Part shown: piece after piece, positions 26,242 through 34,416 of the stretch | How the letters are laid out: every line of letters starts with the position of its first letter | Numbering within the stretch: the stretch's first letter is position 1 | Assembly (NCBI RefSeq): GCF_022712095.1 | Contig: NZ_JALAHD010000208.1 | Location: 1 to 45,085 of the forward strand | Length of the DNA stretch: 45,085 nucleotides | Origin: Chryseobacterium sp. | Lineage (GTDB): Bacteria > Bacteroidota > Bacteroidia > Flavobacteriales > Weeksellaceae | Reading direction: 5' to 3' | Notes under the pieces: model-generated | What the model was told of the DNA's origin: nothing | Seen by the model: only the letters and a program-made list of their open reading frames with translations | The model's database searches: none | Translations under genes and position numbers: made by a program

Positions 26242-27690
26242 TTAAAACTCTGCGCTTTTGGGTGTTCTTGGGAAAGGAATTACATCTCTGATATTGGTCA
26301 TTCCTGTAACAAAAAGTACCAATCTTTCCAATCCTAATCCAAATCCTGCATGTGGAACTGAGCCGAATTTACGGGTATCCAGATACCACCATAACTCATG
26401 CTCATCGACATGCATATCTGCCATTTTCTGTTTCAAAACATCTAATCTGGCCTCTCTCTCTGAACCTCCGATAATCTCACCGATTCCAGGGAATAACACA
26501 TCCATTGCTGCAACCGTTTTATTATCTTCATTCAGCTTCATATAGAATGCTTTGATCTCTTTCGGATAATCAAATAAAACTACCGGGCATTCAAAATGTT
26601 TTTCAACTAAATATCTTTCATGCTCAGACTGTAGGTCTGTTCCCCATTTTTCAACAGGATAAACAAATTTTCCTTTTTTATTCTCTTTTGAATTCAGAAG
26701 AATTTCAATAGCTTCCGTATAGCTTACTCTTTTAAAGCGTTTAGTAATTACATTCTGAAGTTTTTCCAACAATCCTTCTTTTGCTCTTTCTTTCTCAGGT
26801 TTTGTCTTCTGTTCTTCTGCAAAACGTTTATCTAAGAATTCGAGATCATCTTTACAGTTATCCAGAACGTATTGGATCACGTATTTAAGAAAATCTTCTG
26901 CTAAATCGATATTATCTTCCAAGTTGTTAAATGCCACTTCCGGCTCAACCATCCAGAATTCTGCAAGGTGACGTGTCGTATTGGAGTTTTCCGCACGGAA
27001 AGTAGGTCCGAATGTATAAATCCTCCCTAATCCCATAGCAGCAGTTTCCCCTTCCAGCTGCCCTGAAACGGTAAGGTTAGTCTTTCTTCCGAAGAAGTCC
27101 TGTGCAAAATCAATCTCTCCTTCTTCTGTCCTTGGAATATTATTCAAATCAAAGTTGGTAACCCCAAACATCTCTCCTGCTCCTTCTGCATCCGCTCCTG
27201 TAATGACAGGTGTATTGATATAGAAAAACTGGTTTTTGTTAAAAAATGAATGTATGGCAAAACTGATGGCATGACGCACTCTGAAAACAGCTCCAAATAA
27301 ATTGGTTCTGAATCTTAAATGAGCCTGTTCACGAAGTTTCTCCAAACTATGTTTCTTTGGCTGAAGAATGGTATTCTGAAGATCCTCCGTAAAGTTATCT
27401 CCCAAAATAATAATCTTTTTAGCAATAATTTCGACAGTTTGTCCGGCCCCCTGGCTTTCAACCACCTCTCCCATTACTTTAAGAGATGAAGCCGTACTTA
27501 TTTTTTTAATAATTTCTTCATCAAAATTTTCGAAATCAACAACTATCTGCAAATTATTAATTGTAGAACCATCATTAAGTGCTATAAAGCGATTCGCACG
27601 GAAAGTTCTTACCCAACCGTAAACCGTAATGTCATGATGTAATACCTTTTTGTAATCCTGTAGGATTTCTTTAATCGTCTGCTTTTTCAT
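26242..27690 (-). CDS. asnS: Asparaginyl-tRNA synthetase
   Basis: A class IIb synthetase that charges tRNA-Asn. I set the start at the ATG at 27690 (482 residues, [17 protein letters not shown]). The longer ORF-track start at 27750 lies upstream of a TAACTTTG promoter box, and its 20 extra residues resemble nothing in the family. The N-terminal OB-fold is followed by the class II core: [56 protein letters not shown] and the C-terminal motif 3 [13 protein letters not shown] strong terminator follows. Confidence 0.96.
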   Translation of the reverse strand: MKKQTIKEILQDYKKVLHHDITVYGWVRTFRANRFIALNDGSTINNLQIVVDFENFDEEIIKKISTASSLKVMGEVVESQGAGQTVEIIAKKIIILGDNFTEDLQNTILQPKKHSLEKLREQAHLRFRTNLFGAVFRVRHAISFAIHSFFNKNQFFYINTPVITGADAEGAGEMFGVTNFDLNNIPRTEEGEIDFAQDFFGRKTNLTVSGQLEGETAAMGLGRIYTFGPTFRAENSNTTRHLAEFWMVEPEVAFNNLEDNIDLAEDFLKYVIQYVLDNCKDDLEFLDKRFAEEQKTKPEKERAKEGLLEKLQNVITKRFKRVSYTEAIEILLNSKENKKGKFVYPVEKWGTDLQSEHERYLVEKHFECPVVLFDYPKEIKAFYMKLNEDNKTVAAMDVLFPGIGEIIGGSEREARLDVLKQKMADMHVDEHELWWYLDTRKFGSVPHAGFGLGLERLVLFVTGMTNIRDVIPFPRTPKSAEF

Positions 27691-27726
27691 TTGTTGATTA
27701 TAAATTTTCGTATAAAAATTGATGTG

Positions 27727-27734
27727 CAAAGTTA
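27727..27734 (-). promoter_or_regulatory. TAnnTTTG -7 element of asnS
   Basis: The minus strand reads TAACTTTG, 36 bases upstream of the chosen ATG. It excludes the upstream start at 27750. Confidence 0.6.
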
Positions 27735-27832
27735 CAAAAAAACAGTGCAACTTGATGATTACACTGCTTTGAATTAAAAAATCATTTTATATTCTATTTA
27801 AATTCTCATATTCTAATTATAAGTTGGTCATC

Positions 27833-28432
27833 TTAATTAAAGAAAACTGACTTTTTCCATTGTTTGCCTTTCCTGATTTTCCACGCATGATAAAAACTTG
27901 GAACATCATACTGCCATTTTGGAAGTAATAAGATAATAAGAATAACATCGATATGAGATAGCAATCCTAATATTACGGCAAGATAAAACGTCCATCCTGC
28001 TTCCTGAAAACCGATCAAATAAGTAAAAGCAACCAATAAACTTACTCCCCACATTTTAGATAAAAAGGCATGAGTACAGGTTTCTTTTCTAAATTTCCAT
28101 ATACTGACTATATAACAAAGGGCTTCCATGATAAAAATAATGAGAATACTTTTCCATTCACTTTTGATCAGTTCAGGGTTTAACCAATAGGCAGCAAAAC
28201 CTAATGAAAGCCAAAAGACTAAATCTGTCTGACTATCCAATCTTCTTACCTTTTCTGAGGAAACGCCTGATTTACGAGCTATAATTCCGTCAAAAATATC
28301 CGTTAATAACCCCATATACATTAATAACAGAATTAAAAACTTAGCTTCAATGTCTTTAAAATATGCTAACACAATAATAATGGGAGCCATGCAAAATCTA
28401 ATTATTATAAGTAAATATGGAATTGTTTTCAT
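27833..28432 (-). CDS. CDP-alcohol phosphatidyltransferase family membrane protein
   Basis: A 199-residue membrane protein with several helices and the CDP-alcohol transferase motif D-x2-D-G-x2-A-R-x8-G-x3-D-x3-D, here DIFDGIIARKSGVSSEKVRRLDSQTD. All four catalytic aspartates are present, but the second conserved glycine is a valine. The family makes phospholipid head-group bonds, such as phosphatidylglycerol phosphate or phosphatidylserine. The replaced glycine and short length make the exact substrate uncertain. A TTTG-N19-TAATTTTG promoter lies about 25 bases upstream. Confidence 0.85.
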   Translation of the reverse strand: MKTIPYLLIIIRFCMAPIIIVLAYFKDIEAKFLILLLMYMGLLTDIFDGIIARKSGVSSEKVRRLDSQTDLVFWLSLGFAAYWLNPELIKSEWKSILIIFIMEALCYIVSIWKFRKETCTHAFLSKMWGVSLLVAFTYLIGFQEAGWTFYLAVILGLLSHIDVILIILLLPKWQYDVPSFYHAWKIRKGKQWKKSVFFN

Positions 28433-28457
28433 AATTTATTATTTTAAAACTACCTCC

Positions 28458-28488
28458 CAAAATTATCTGTATAAAAAGCAAAAGCAAA
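28458..28488 (-). promoter_or_regulatory. Complete -33/-7 promoter of the CDP-alcohol transferase gene
   Basis: On the minus strand TTTG (28485-28488), 19 bases and then TAATTTTG (28458-28465) match the full Bacteroidota promoter consensus. This is one of only two sites in the window where I could place both boxes with ordinary spacing. Confidence 0.7.
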
Positions 28489-28513
28489 TGTGAAAAGGAA
28501 TTAAAATAAATAT

Positions 28514-28534
28514 TACATTTGTGAAAATCACAAA
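28514..28534 (+). promoter_or_regulatory. -7 element overlapped by an inverted repeat
   Basis: TACATTTG (28514-28521) is the -7 box of the HTH gene. The perfect inverted repeat TTTGTGA-AAA-TCACAAA (28518-28534) overlaps it and ends 2 bases before the ATG. This is a good candidate autoregulatory operator. Confidence 0.55.
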
Positions 28535-28536
28535 AG

Positions 28537-29472
28537 ATGTATCAAGACTTATTACTGAGACTAATTCGTAAAAAAATTGGAGATAGATCTTTAAATGACG
28601 AAATCTCCAACATTTTGAATATTAGCTATGATGCTGCTCATAGAAGAACTTCTCTAAAAGCAAAATTCAGCTTTGAAGAGGCTTTGAAATTAGCTCATTA
28701 TTATCAGATCTCTTTAGATCAGTTTTTAAATTCAGACCACCAAATAGTCGTACAAAAAACTTCAGCAGTTAATAAAACTGAAGATTTACAGTCTTTTTTC
28801 CAAAATAACCTCAGTGTTTTCGAAAATCTGCCCCTTTCCGATGATATGACTATTTATTATTCAGCAAAGGACATCCCCTTCTTCTATACGCTTTCAGATA
28901 CATTACTTTCCCGTTTCAAAATATACGTCTGGATAAATCTCCTAAATGCAAAACAGGTTTTTGTCCCTTTCCTACGGTTTTCACCTCCCTCTCTTGAAGC
29001 AGACACGAAGGAATTAAGAAAAAAATATGAGGAACAAAACGTTATAGAATTATGGAATGAAATGACTGTTTCCAGTATTTTACAGCAGGTTTCATTTTAT
29101 TATGATACTCAACTTTTATTAAAAAATGAGGCACAAATTATTCTCGATGAATTAAAGGAATTAATCCAATATATAGAAAACAAAATGGAAAATAACCCTA
29201 AGTTTCATTTATATGAAAATGAACTTATGCACCTTTCCAACGATATATTTTTTCATCATCCTCAACAGTCTCTTTTTGCGATTCCTATTAATATGTTCGG
29301 GTATATTTTGATCAGTGATGAGAAAACCAACATTGAGGCAAAGAATTATTTTGATCACCAAATTAAAAACTCGAAATCCCTGAATACATCAGGAAACCGT
29401 GACAGAAAAATATTTTTCAATAAAATGTTTGATCAGATTGACAGGCTTCGATCTCGGCTAGATTCTATATAA
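28537..29472 (+). CDS. Putative DNA-binding regulator with N-terminal HTH
   Basis: A 311-residue protein that I do not place in a named family. The first 65 residues look like a helix-turn-helix of the XRE/BetR kind (SLNDEISNILNISYDAAHRRTSLKAKFSFEEALKLAHYY). The rest is a soluble, mostly helical domain without a recognised motif. A start-proximal inverted repeat overlapping the -7 box suggests autoregulation. The next gene, a lipoprotein, begins 27 bases after the stop and probably belongs to the same transcript. Its regulator role is inferred. Confidence 0.7.
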   Translation: MYQDLLLRLIRKKIGDRSLNDEISNILNISYDAAHRRTSLKAKFSFEEALKLAHYYQISLDQFLNSDHQIVVQKTSAVNKTEDLQSFFQNNLSVFENLPLSDDMTIYYSAKDIPFFYTLSDTLLSRFKIYVWINLLNAKQVFVPFLRFSPPSLEADTKELRKKYEEQNVIELWNEMTVSSILQQVSFYYDTQLLLKNEAQIILDELKELIQYIENKMENNPKFHLYENELMHLSNDIFFHHPQQSLFAIPINMFGYILISDEKTNIEAKNYFDHQIKNSKSLNTSGNRDRKIFFNKMFDQIDRLRSRLDSI

Positions 29473-29499
29473 GTCATTATTTCCCAACACAATAACCTT

Positions 29500-30576
29500 A
29501 TGAAAAACTTTATTTATTTTCTCTTCTCCGTTTTCATAACCCAATCATGCTATTCTCCAAAAACTAAAGTTGAGAAAGACAAACATCCTGAAATTCCGGA
29601 ATTTCCTGTCTTTTCAGATCAGGCAGTTGCGGTGAAAAAAGTAATGGAACTTCCTATCTCTCAGAAAGTCAATTTATCCTTCCTTATAAAAGATGAGTAT
29701 TTTTTTATTTATAATTTCCCAAGAATGGATTCTTATAAAAATAATATCTGTCAGGTATTTATTATTAAAGATGGCAAGCCCATTATTTCCGAGAAATGGA
29801 ATAATCCCCAAAATATGAACCATCTTGCATTCATAGATGATAAAGGGAATCTCTATGCTGACAACCGGAAATATTTATTTCCCGACTACCGTTATAAAAA
29901 GATACTCCCTTTTTACGATATCAATGTTATTCACAAAAAATATGAGGATTCTCTTCATTTAGGTGAGCCGGAAAAGGATTCTCTGGTACTGAAAAAAATA
30001 AAAAACGAACAAATCACTTTTCAAAAAAATATATTGGGAAAAATCCATCAAATGCTTGTAGTTCCGGATGAGTACTCTCAAGAGAATAAAAATTATGCAG
30101 GATACGGATCTGCTTATCTATGTAATCCTGATCAAAACAATCCTTTCATGCTCTCTTATAATATTTTCAAGAAAATTCAGGATACTACCCCAGAAGAAGG
30201 ATTGAAAAATACCCCTGAAGACATTGATTCTCTGTATGTACAGATCAGTTCGAAAATAAAAATGTCTCTGCCAGAAAATAATTTCACACAGTCACCTAAG
30301 AAAAAGAATATTGATTCCACTTTTTTTAGTATTAAAGACCAGATTGTGTCAGGAAATCAATGGTTCAGTCATGGGAATCATTTTGTAGCTTCCTTCGGAT
30401 ATAATCCGGTCCATACGTATTATTATGATGTACAGTGGAAAGGTAAAACTGTTTTCACGAAAGAAAATCAAACGGAAATAATCATTTTAAACACATTAAA
30501 AACCAGTACAGGAAAATATTTTTTGACAGAAAATATAAAAGAGCAGAAATTTCAGGTTTACTTTTTGAAAGAATGA
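29500..30576 (+). CDS. Predicted lipoprotein of unknown function
   Basis: A 358-residue protein with a lipoprotein signal (MKNFIYFLFSVFITQSCYS, lipobox cysteine at about residue 17). I recognise no domain; repeated aromatic strands (YFFIYNFPRMDSYKN, HYFVASF-like NHFVASFGYNPVHTYYYD) suggest a beta-propeller-like or beta-rich fold. It lies 27 bases downstream of the HTH gene. It converges on rimM with a 6-base gap and no hairpin between them. The function is unknown. Confidence 0.8.
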   Translation: MKNFIYFLFSVFITQSCYSPKTKVEKDKHPEIPEFPVFSDQAVAVKKVMELPISQKVNLSFLIKDEYFFIYNFPRMDSYKNNICQVFIIKDGKPIISEKWNNPQNMNHLAFIDDKGNLYADNRKYLFPDYRYKKILPFYDINVIHKKYEDSLHLGEPEKDSLVLKKIKNEQITFQKNILGKIHQMLVVPDEYSQENKNYAGYGSAYLCNPDQNNPFMLSYNIFKKIQDTTPEEGLKNTPEDIDSLYVQISSKIKMSLPENNFTQSPKKKNIDSTFFSIKDQIVSGNQWFSHGNHFVASFGYNPVHTYYYDVQWKGKTVFTKENQTEIIILNTLKTSTGKYFLTENIKEQKFQVYFLKE

Positions 30577-30582
30577 AAATTC

Positions 30583-31125
30583 TTATTCGTCTTTTTTAGA
30601 AGGAACTAAAAAGACATCCATCAATCCTTCAGGCAATTGCATTTTGATGAATTTTTCTTCTCTGTTCACCTCCTGAATCCAATCTTTGATAATAGGAACC
30701 ACGATTTGTTTTCCCTGCAGATCCAGAATAAAGTAGTTCTGGGCCGTTTGGTCATTTACCGACTGGATTATTCCACAAGTATTATTTTCATTATCAAAGA
30801 CTGTAAAGCCTATCACTTCGTGATAATAAAATTGTTTTCCGGATAGCTTTGGTAAAGAAGCAAGCGGTAAATAGACATTTTTACCCAAAGACTGATCGAC
30901 TAATGCTTCAGTAGAATTTTTAAAAGAAATATTGAGAGCATCTAGTTTGCTCCATGATGATTTTTCTACAAAAAAAGGAACCAATAATCCGTTGATTTCA
31001 ACGAATATTGATTCCAGTTTATTATAAAGTTCGGGTTGGTCTGTATCCAATTTTAGGATAACATTTCCCGAAAGACCATGTCTGCGTGTGATTTTACCTA
31101 AAAAGTAGCAATCTTCTTTACGCAT
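30583..31125 (-). CDS. rimM: Ribosome maturation factor RimM
   Basis: A 180-residue protein with an N-terminal RimM beta-barrel (CYFLGKITRRHGLSGNVILK) and a C-terminal PRC-barrel-like domain (LPKLSGKQFYYHEVIGFTVFD, IVVPIIKDWIQEVN). It binds S19/S13 and helps 30S head maturation. It lies 12 bases after rpsP, the standard rpsP-rimM order. The usual third gene, trmD, is not downstream, since a convergent lipoprotein gene occupies that place. Confidence 0.95.
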   Translation of the reverse strand: MRKEDCYFLGKITRRHGLSGNVILKLDTDQPELYNKLESIFVEINGLLVPFFVEKSSWSKLDALNISFKNSTEALVDQSLGKNVYLPLASLPKLSGKQFYYHEVIGFTVFDNENNTCGIIQSVNDQTAQNYFILDLQGKQIVVPIIKDWIQEVNREEKFIKMQLPEGLMDVFLVPSKKDE

Positions 31126-31137
31126 AATGGTTGATTC

Positions 31138-31710
31138 TTAAGCTTCTGTATTCTCTTCAGTTTCAGCAGCAGGTGCTTCTCCTTCAGTAGCAGCTTCTGC
31201 AACTTCTTCTTCAGCAGCAGGTGCGTTAGCAGCTTCTTCAGCAGCCTTAGCATCAGCTTCAGCTTTTGCAGCAGCAGTAATTCTAGCTTCATTTACTTTA
31301 GCTTCAGCTTCTAATGCAGCTTTTTTAGCATCAGCCTGAGCTTTAGATAATCCATCAACTTTACCTTGTACTTTTGCTTCTTTAGCTTCTAACCAAGCAT
31401 TGAATCTTTTTTCAGCTTCAGCTTCATCAAAAGCTCCTTTAGCAACACCACCTTGTAAGTGTTTTTTGTAAAGGGCACCTTTATAAGAAAGGATAGCTCT
31501 TGCAGTATCAGTTGGCTGAGCTCCGTTGTTTAACCATTGTACAGCAGAATCAACATTTAATTCAATTGTAGCAGGGTTAGTAATAGGATTATAAACTCCT
31601 AGCTTTTCAATGAATTTACCATCTCTTCTAGCTCTGGAATCTGCAACCACAATGTGATAGAAAGGTTTTCCTTTTTTACCGTGTCTTTGTAATCTGATTT
31701 TTACTGACAT
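31138..31710 (-). CDS. rpsP: 30S ribosomal protein S16 with long Ala/Glu-rich tail
   Basis: A 190-residue S16. The core ([20 protein letters not shown] to about residue 80, with [16 protein letters not shown]) is normal, and most bacterial S16 proteins end near there. About 105 extra residues follow, rich in Ala, Glu and Lys, with repeated [11 protein letters not shown]-like stretches and an acidic end ([12 protein letters not shown]). Such tails are common in Bacteroidota. A TATCTTTG promoter box lies 48 bases upstream, and a small GGGA/TCCC hairpin lies in the leader. Confidence 0.95.
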   Translation of the reverse strand: MSVKIRLQRHGKKGKPFYHIVVADSRARRDGKFIEKLGVYNPITNPATIELNVDSAVQWLNNGAQPTDTARAILSYKGALYKKHLQGGVAKGAFDEAEAEKRFNAWLEAKEAKVQGKVDGLSKAQADAKKAALEAEAKVNEARITAAAKAEADAKAAEEAANAPAAEEEVAEAATEGEAPAAETEENTEA

Positions 31711-31758
31711 AATGTTTGAATTTTTAGGGAACTCGTCCCGGTTAAATATTTAAGTGTG

Positions 31759-31766
31759 CAAAGATA
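31759..31766 (-). promoter_or_regulatory. TAnnTTTG -7 element of rpsP-rimM
   Basis: The minus strand reads TATCTTTG, 48 bases upstream of the rpsP ATG. The leader contains a short GGGA-loop-TCCC hairpin (31727-31739 region) that could be an S16 autoregulatory site, though this is weak. Confidence 0.55.
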
Positions 31767-31868
31767 GATAAAAAATTCTATTTAACCATCTAAAAAGTAT
31801 AACAATTTAACAATAATAATGTCTCGCCTATTCAGATTAATTATCTGGTCGTTTGGAAATATGATTAA

Positions 31869-32381
31869 TTAATCAATTCTCCCCATATAAAACAATCCCA
31901 AACATTTTTGATTTTCTTCAATAGTAAGAGATTCTTTCAGGTAATCCACAATCTGAGGTGAACTCCAGTAACAGCCTATATTATTTGCTGTACAGGTAAG
32001 GTACATATTCTGAACGCCCATGGAAACGGCCGCAATTTCTTCCCATTCCGGAACCATTCCGCTAAAATTAACCACTATGGAAATTACAGCATCTGCGTTA
32101 TTAATCTTAAATCCGATATCCTGATATTTTTTTTCAAGAAAAACCGATTCAGGCTGTGTTGATTTATAGATAGCCTGCATTTCCAAAGCCAACTTGTTCT
32201 TCTCTTCACCTTTAAATATTTTAAAACGCCATGGTTTTGTACGTTTATGGTTAGGAGCCAGGACCGCTGAATGTAAAACCTCATCAATGATACGCTGAGG
32301 AATCTCATGATCTGTATAATCTTTTGGAAAGATACTTCTCCTTTTTTCTATAATTTCTTTTAAATTTTCTGCTTGATTCAT
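31869..32381 (-). CDS. Nitroreductase family protein
   Basis: A 170-residue FMN-dependent nitroreductase-like protein. The RRSIFPKDYTDHEIPQRIIDEVLHSAVLAPNHKRTKPWRF block and the QNMYLTCTANNIGCYWSSP block are characteristic of the fold and the FMN site. Family members reduce nitro, quinone or other substrates with NAD(P)H; the substrate is unknown. A TAATTTTG box ends only 5 bases before the ATG, so the mRNA would be near-leaderless. A 14-bp palindrome (TGATTAATTAATCA, 31862-31875) sits at its stop codon. Confidence 0.88.
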   Translation of the reverse strand: MNQAENLKEIIEKRRSIFPKDYTDHEIPQRIIDEVLHSAVLAPNHKRTKPWRFKIFKGEEKNKLALEMQAIYKSTQPESVFLEKKYQDIGFKINNADAVISIVVNFSGMVPEWEEIAAVSMGVQNMYLTCTANNIGCYWSSPQIVDYLKESLTIEENQKCLGLFYMGRID

Positions 32382-32386
32382 GAAAG

Positions 32387-32394
32387 CAAAATTA
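32387..32394 (-). promoter_or_regulatory. TAnnTTTG -7 element close to the nitroreductase start
   Basis: The minus strand reads TAATTTTG and ends 5 bases before the ATG, which implies an almost leaderless mRNA. Confidence 0.5.
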
Positions 32395-32449
32395 CAATAT
32401 GTAAATTAATACATTGTAAGAAAGATTATTTTTTTATTAAAGCCATTAT

Positions 32450-32899
32450 TTATAAAACCTCAACAATCTGCTGATGGATATTATTGAGAGTAAAGTCATC
32501 CCCGGTTTTCATTCCCATCATCTTTTTAGCCATTGGGCTTTCAGAAGAAATAGCATAGAAACGGTCTCCTTCATAGAAAAATTCCCCCAGAGAAACTGAA
32601 ATATAAAACCTAGCCTTATTGGTTATTACCAAAGACCCTAACTGAACATTCTGTGTAGAAACAGGCAATACTTTCGCCATATTCCGGTGGAGATCATTCA
32701 AAGAACCCAGCTGTCTCTGCATCTGGTAGATCTCTTCCTGCATTTCTTCACGCATACTGTCATATTTAGGTGTCTTTTTAATATCTCTGCTTGCTTCCAA
32801 CGTAAATTCGATAAAGTTTTTAAGCTTTCCGATTTTTTCAGCAATAACGGTTTTTACATAATTTCTTATGTCGTTTTTTACATATGCTGTCTTCTCCAT
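32450..32899 (-). CDS. GreA/GreB-like C-terminal domain protein
   Basis: A 149-residue protein. The N-terminal half is a coiled coil (about 20-75). The C-terminal half resembles the GreA/GreB FKBP-like domain that binds the RNA polymerase secondary channel; ISSESPMAKKMMGMKTGDDF corresponds to the conserved SPxAxxLxGKxxGD motif. In flavobacterial genomes the family is often labelled 3-oxoacyl-ACP synthase, but no thiolase motif is present. It may be an RNA polymerase secondary-channel factor. It lacks the acidic tip residues that I would expect of a true GreA, so activity is uncertain. Confidence 0.7.
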   Translation of the reverse strand: MEKTAYVKNDIRNYVKTVIAEKIGKLKNFIEFTLEASRDIKKTPKYDSMREEMQEEIYQMQRQLGSLNDLHRNMAKVLPVSTQNVQLGSLVITNKARFYISVSLGEFFYEGDRFYAISSESPMAKKMMGMKTGDDFTLNNIHQQIVEVL

Positions 32900-33034
32900 A
32901 CATCTAATCTTTATATAAAGGTAATATTTTTAAAACAAAAATCTTGCAAAACTCTACCGTTGACAGCCAAATCCTGCCACAATAACTATAAAATAAACTA
33001 TATCGCATTATTATTTATTTAAAAACAACAATTC

Positions 33035-33669
33035 ATGAAAAAAGAAATCATGGAGAGAATAAAAGAACTGGGAGGTGGCTATAGAAAATTCAAAAGGAGA
33101 TTCTTTACAGGATACTCTACTGTCCATTACATTTCCTACTGTCCTTTATCCTAAAATGGAAGAAGATGTTTTTTGGGAACATGAAGATGATGACGAACCC
33201 ATTTATGGGATAGAGGATTTTATCCAAGAAAATAAGGATCTTGCTACAACCGATCAACAGACATTATTTAATAAAATAGAAGAAAAATATTTCCAGATAA
33301 CAGAAGAAGGATATGGTCAAATGTTTTGGATAGCTGAACCTTTCACTCCATTTAAAGAAGGCTCTACTGATTTCGAAGACATGGAATTCTATCTTTATGG
33401 ATGACGATGTGGATTTAACAGAAGTTATAAAGCTTACCAATGATAAGAAACCTGATTTCATTTTGTTATTTCACAGCTATGGATTTCCGGATCATTATTT
33501 CATATGCCTGAGTGATCCGAATCAGGAAAATCCGACAATTTTTGGTACAGATCATGAAGTATATTTCAGAGAAATTACCCATGAGGTAAATCTAGAAGAT
33601 TTTTTCAATAATTTCATGACTAAAGATGAACTTTTTGAATTGATAAAAAAAAGAATTCAAACATTATAA
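33035..33669 (+). pseudogene. SUKH (SMI1/KNR4-like) gene broken by two frameshifts
   Basis: The ORF track shows two short ORFs (33075-33404 and 33397-33669), but together they read as one gene. An ATG at 33035 opens with MKKEIMERIKELGG. One extra base near 33077 shifts the frame to AIENSKGDSLQDTLLSITF. A second extra base between about 33391 and 33396 shifts it again into MDDDVDLTEVIKLTNDKKPDF. The C-terminal part (YGFPDHYFICLSDPNQENP, FGTDHEVYFREITHEVNLEDFF) looks like a SUKH-superfamily immunity protein. Both shifts are +1, so a decayed gene or two assembly errors are both possible. No toxin gene is adjacent. A bidirectional terminator follows. Confidence 0.65.
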
Positions 33670-33673
33670 AATG

Positions 33674-33700
33674 AAAGAGCATTATTAATTAATGCTCTTT
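33674..33700. terminator. Bidirectional terminator after the SUKH gene
   Basis: AAAGAGCATTA and TAATGCTCTTT form an 11-bp stem around a 5-base loop. It serves both the plus-strand pseudogene and the minus-strand SRPBCC gene. Confidence 0.75.
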
Positions 33701-33712
33701 TCATCAAGATTA

Positions 33713-34240
33713 TTATTCACTTACTTTCTTTAAATCCGCCAGACCCTGATCAAACATTTTTCCCATCTGGCCGTCCATCATAGGCTTCATTAGCTTCATC
33801 ATGGTATTAAGTTCGTTATCCATACTCCACGTAACTTTTGTACCGTTTCCTTCCGGAGTTAGCATCATATTGATCGTTGCCTCTCCTTCGTAAGGTTTAA
33901 TAAAATGAATTTCACTTGTGACTTTTTCACCGGGAACAATAGCTGTAATTTTTTGCTCACCCTCTCCTACCTCCTTATTTCCAATCCAATGATAAGAATC
34001 TCCTACCTGATCTCCCGCACCCTTATAAGTAATGACGATATTTTTATCAGCTTTTGAAAAGGGATTCCATACATTAAATGCCTGTAAAGAACCCACATTC
34101 TGCCAGACTTTTTCTTTGGGTCCATTAATCACTACAGATCTTTCAAAATGATATTTTTTACTAAAAAAGAGTATAGCTACAACAGCATACGCAACGATAA
34201 GAAGGATAACGATTCCTATAATTTTCAAAAATGTTTTCAT
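33713..34240 (-). CDS. SRPBCC/polyketide-cyclase-like protein with membrane anchor
   Basis: A 175-residue protein with one N-terminal helix (about residues 5-27, LKIIGIVILLIVAYAVVAILFF) followed by a START/SRPBCC fold. KYHFERSVVINGPKEKVWQNVGSLQAFNVWNPFSK is the typical opening, and GTKVTWSMDNEL and the C-terminal helix FDQGLADLKKV complete it. The family binds hydrophobic ligands; the ligand is unknown. The anchor places the domain outside the cytoplasm or at the membrane surface. A TATTTTTG box lies 25 bases upstream. Confidence 0.88.
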   Translation of the reverse strand: MKTFLKIIGIVILLIVAYAVVAILFFSKKYHFERSVVINGPKEKVWQNVGSLQAFNVWNPFSKADKNIVITYKGAGDQVGDSYHWIGNKEVGEGEQKITAIVPGEKVTSEIHFIKPYEGEATINMMLTPEGNGTKVTWSMDNELNTMMKLMKPMMDGQMGKMFDQGLADLKKVSE

Positions 34241-34265
34241 AGTTTTTTGTTTTGAATGTTGAAAT

Positions 34266-34273
34266 CAAAAATA
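34266..34273 (-). promoter_or_regulatory. TAnnTTTG -7 element of the SRPBCC gene
   Basis: The minus strand reads TATTTTTG, 25 bases upstream of the ATG at 34240. Confidence 0.5.
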
Positions 34274-34300
34274 ATAATTTCATCAACACCATTACTTCCC

Positions 34301-34342
34301 TTATGACAAGATTATTTTAACAATAGGGCATTTTTGTCATAA
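34301..34342. repeat. Inverted repeat in the divergent promoter region
   Basis: TTATGACAA (34301-34309) and TTGTCATAA (34334-34342) are exact complements separated by 24 bases. A second small palindrome, ACCATT-TTTG-AATGGT, follows at 34357-34372. They could be operators for the divergent SRPBCC and M3 peptidase genes. The function is unknown. Confidence 0.5.
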
Positions 34343-34416
34343 AAGCCCATATAGGCACCATTTTTGAATGGTAAATACTTTCTAAATATTTAAATTTCAC
34401 ATTATAAAAGTTCAAT

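Noticed and set aside
27691-27750. Extended start of asnS
   Set aside because: A TAACTTTG promoter box lies inside the extension, and the 20 extra residues do not belong to the AsnRS family.
31098-31292. Leu/Lys-rich minus-strand ORF over the rpsP tail
   Set aside because: It is an alternative frame of the repetitive rpsP tail; the low-complexity repeats generate it.
31862-31875. 14-bp palindrome at the nitroreductase stop codon as a terminator
   Set aside because: The AT-only palindrome has no T tract and would fold weakly; it may be chance in an AT-rich genome.
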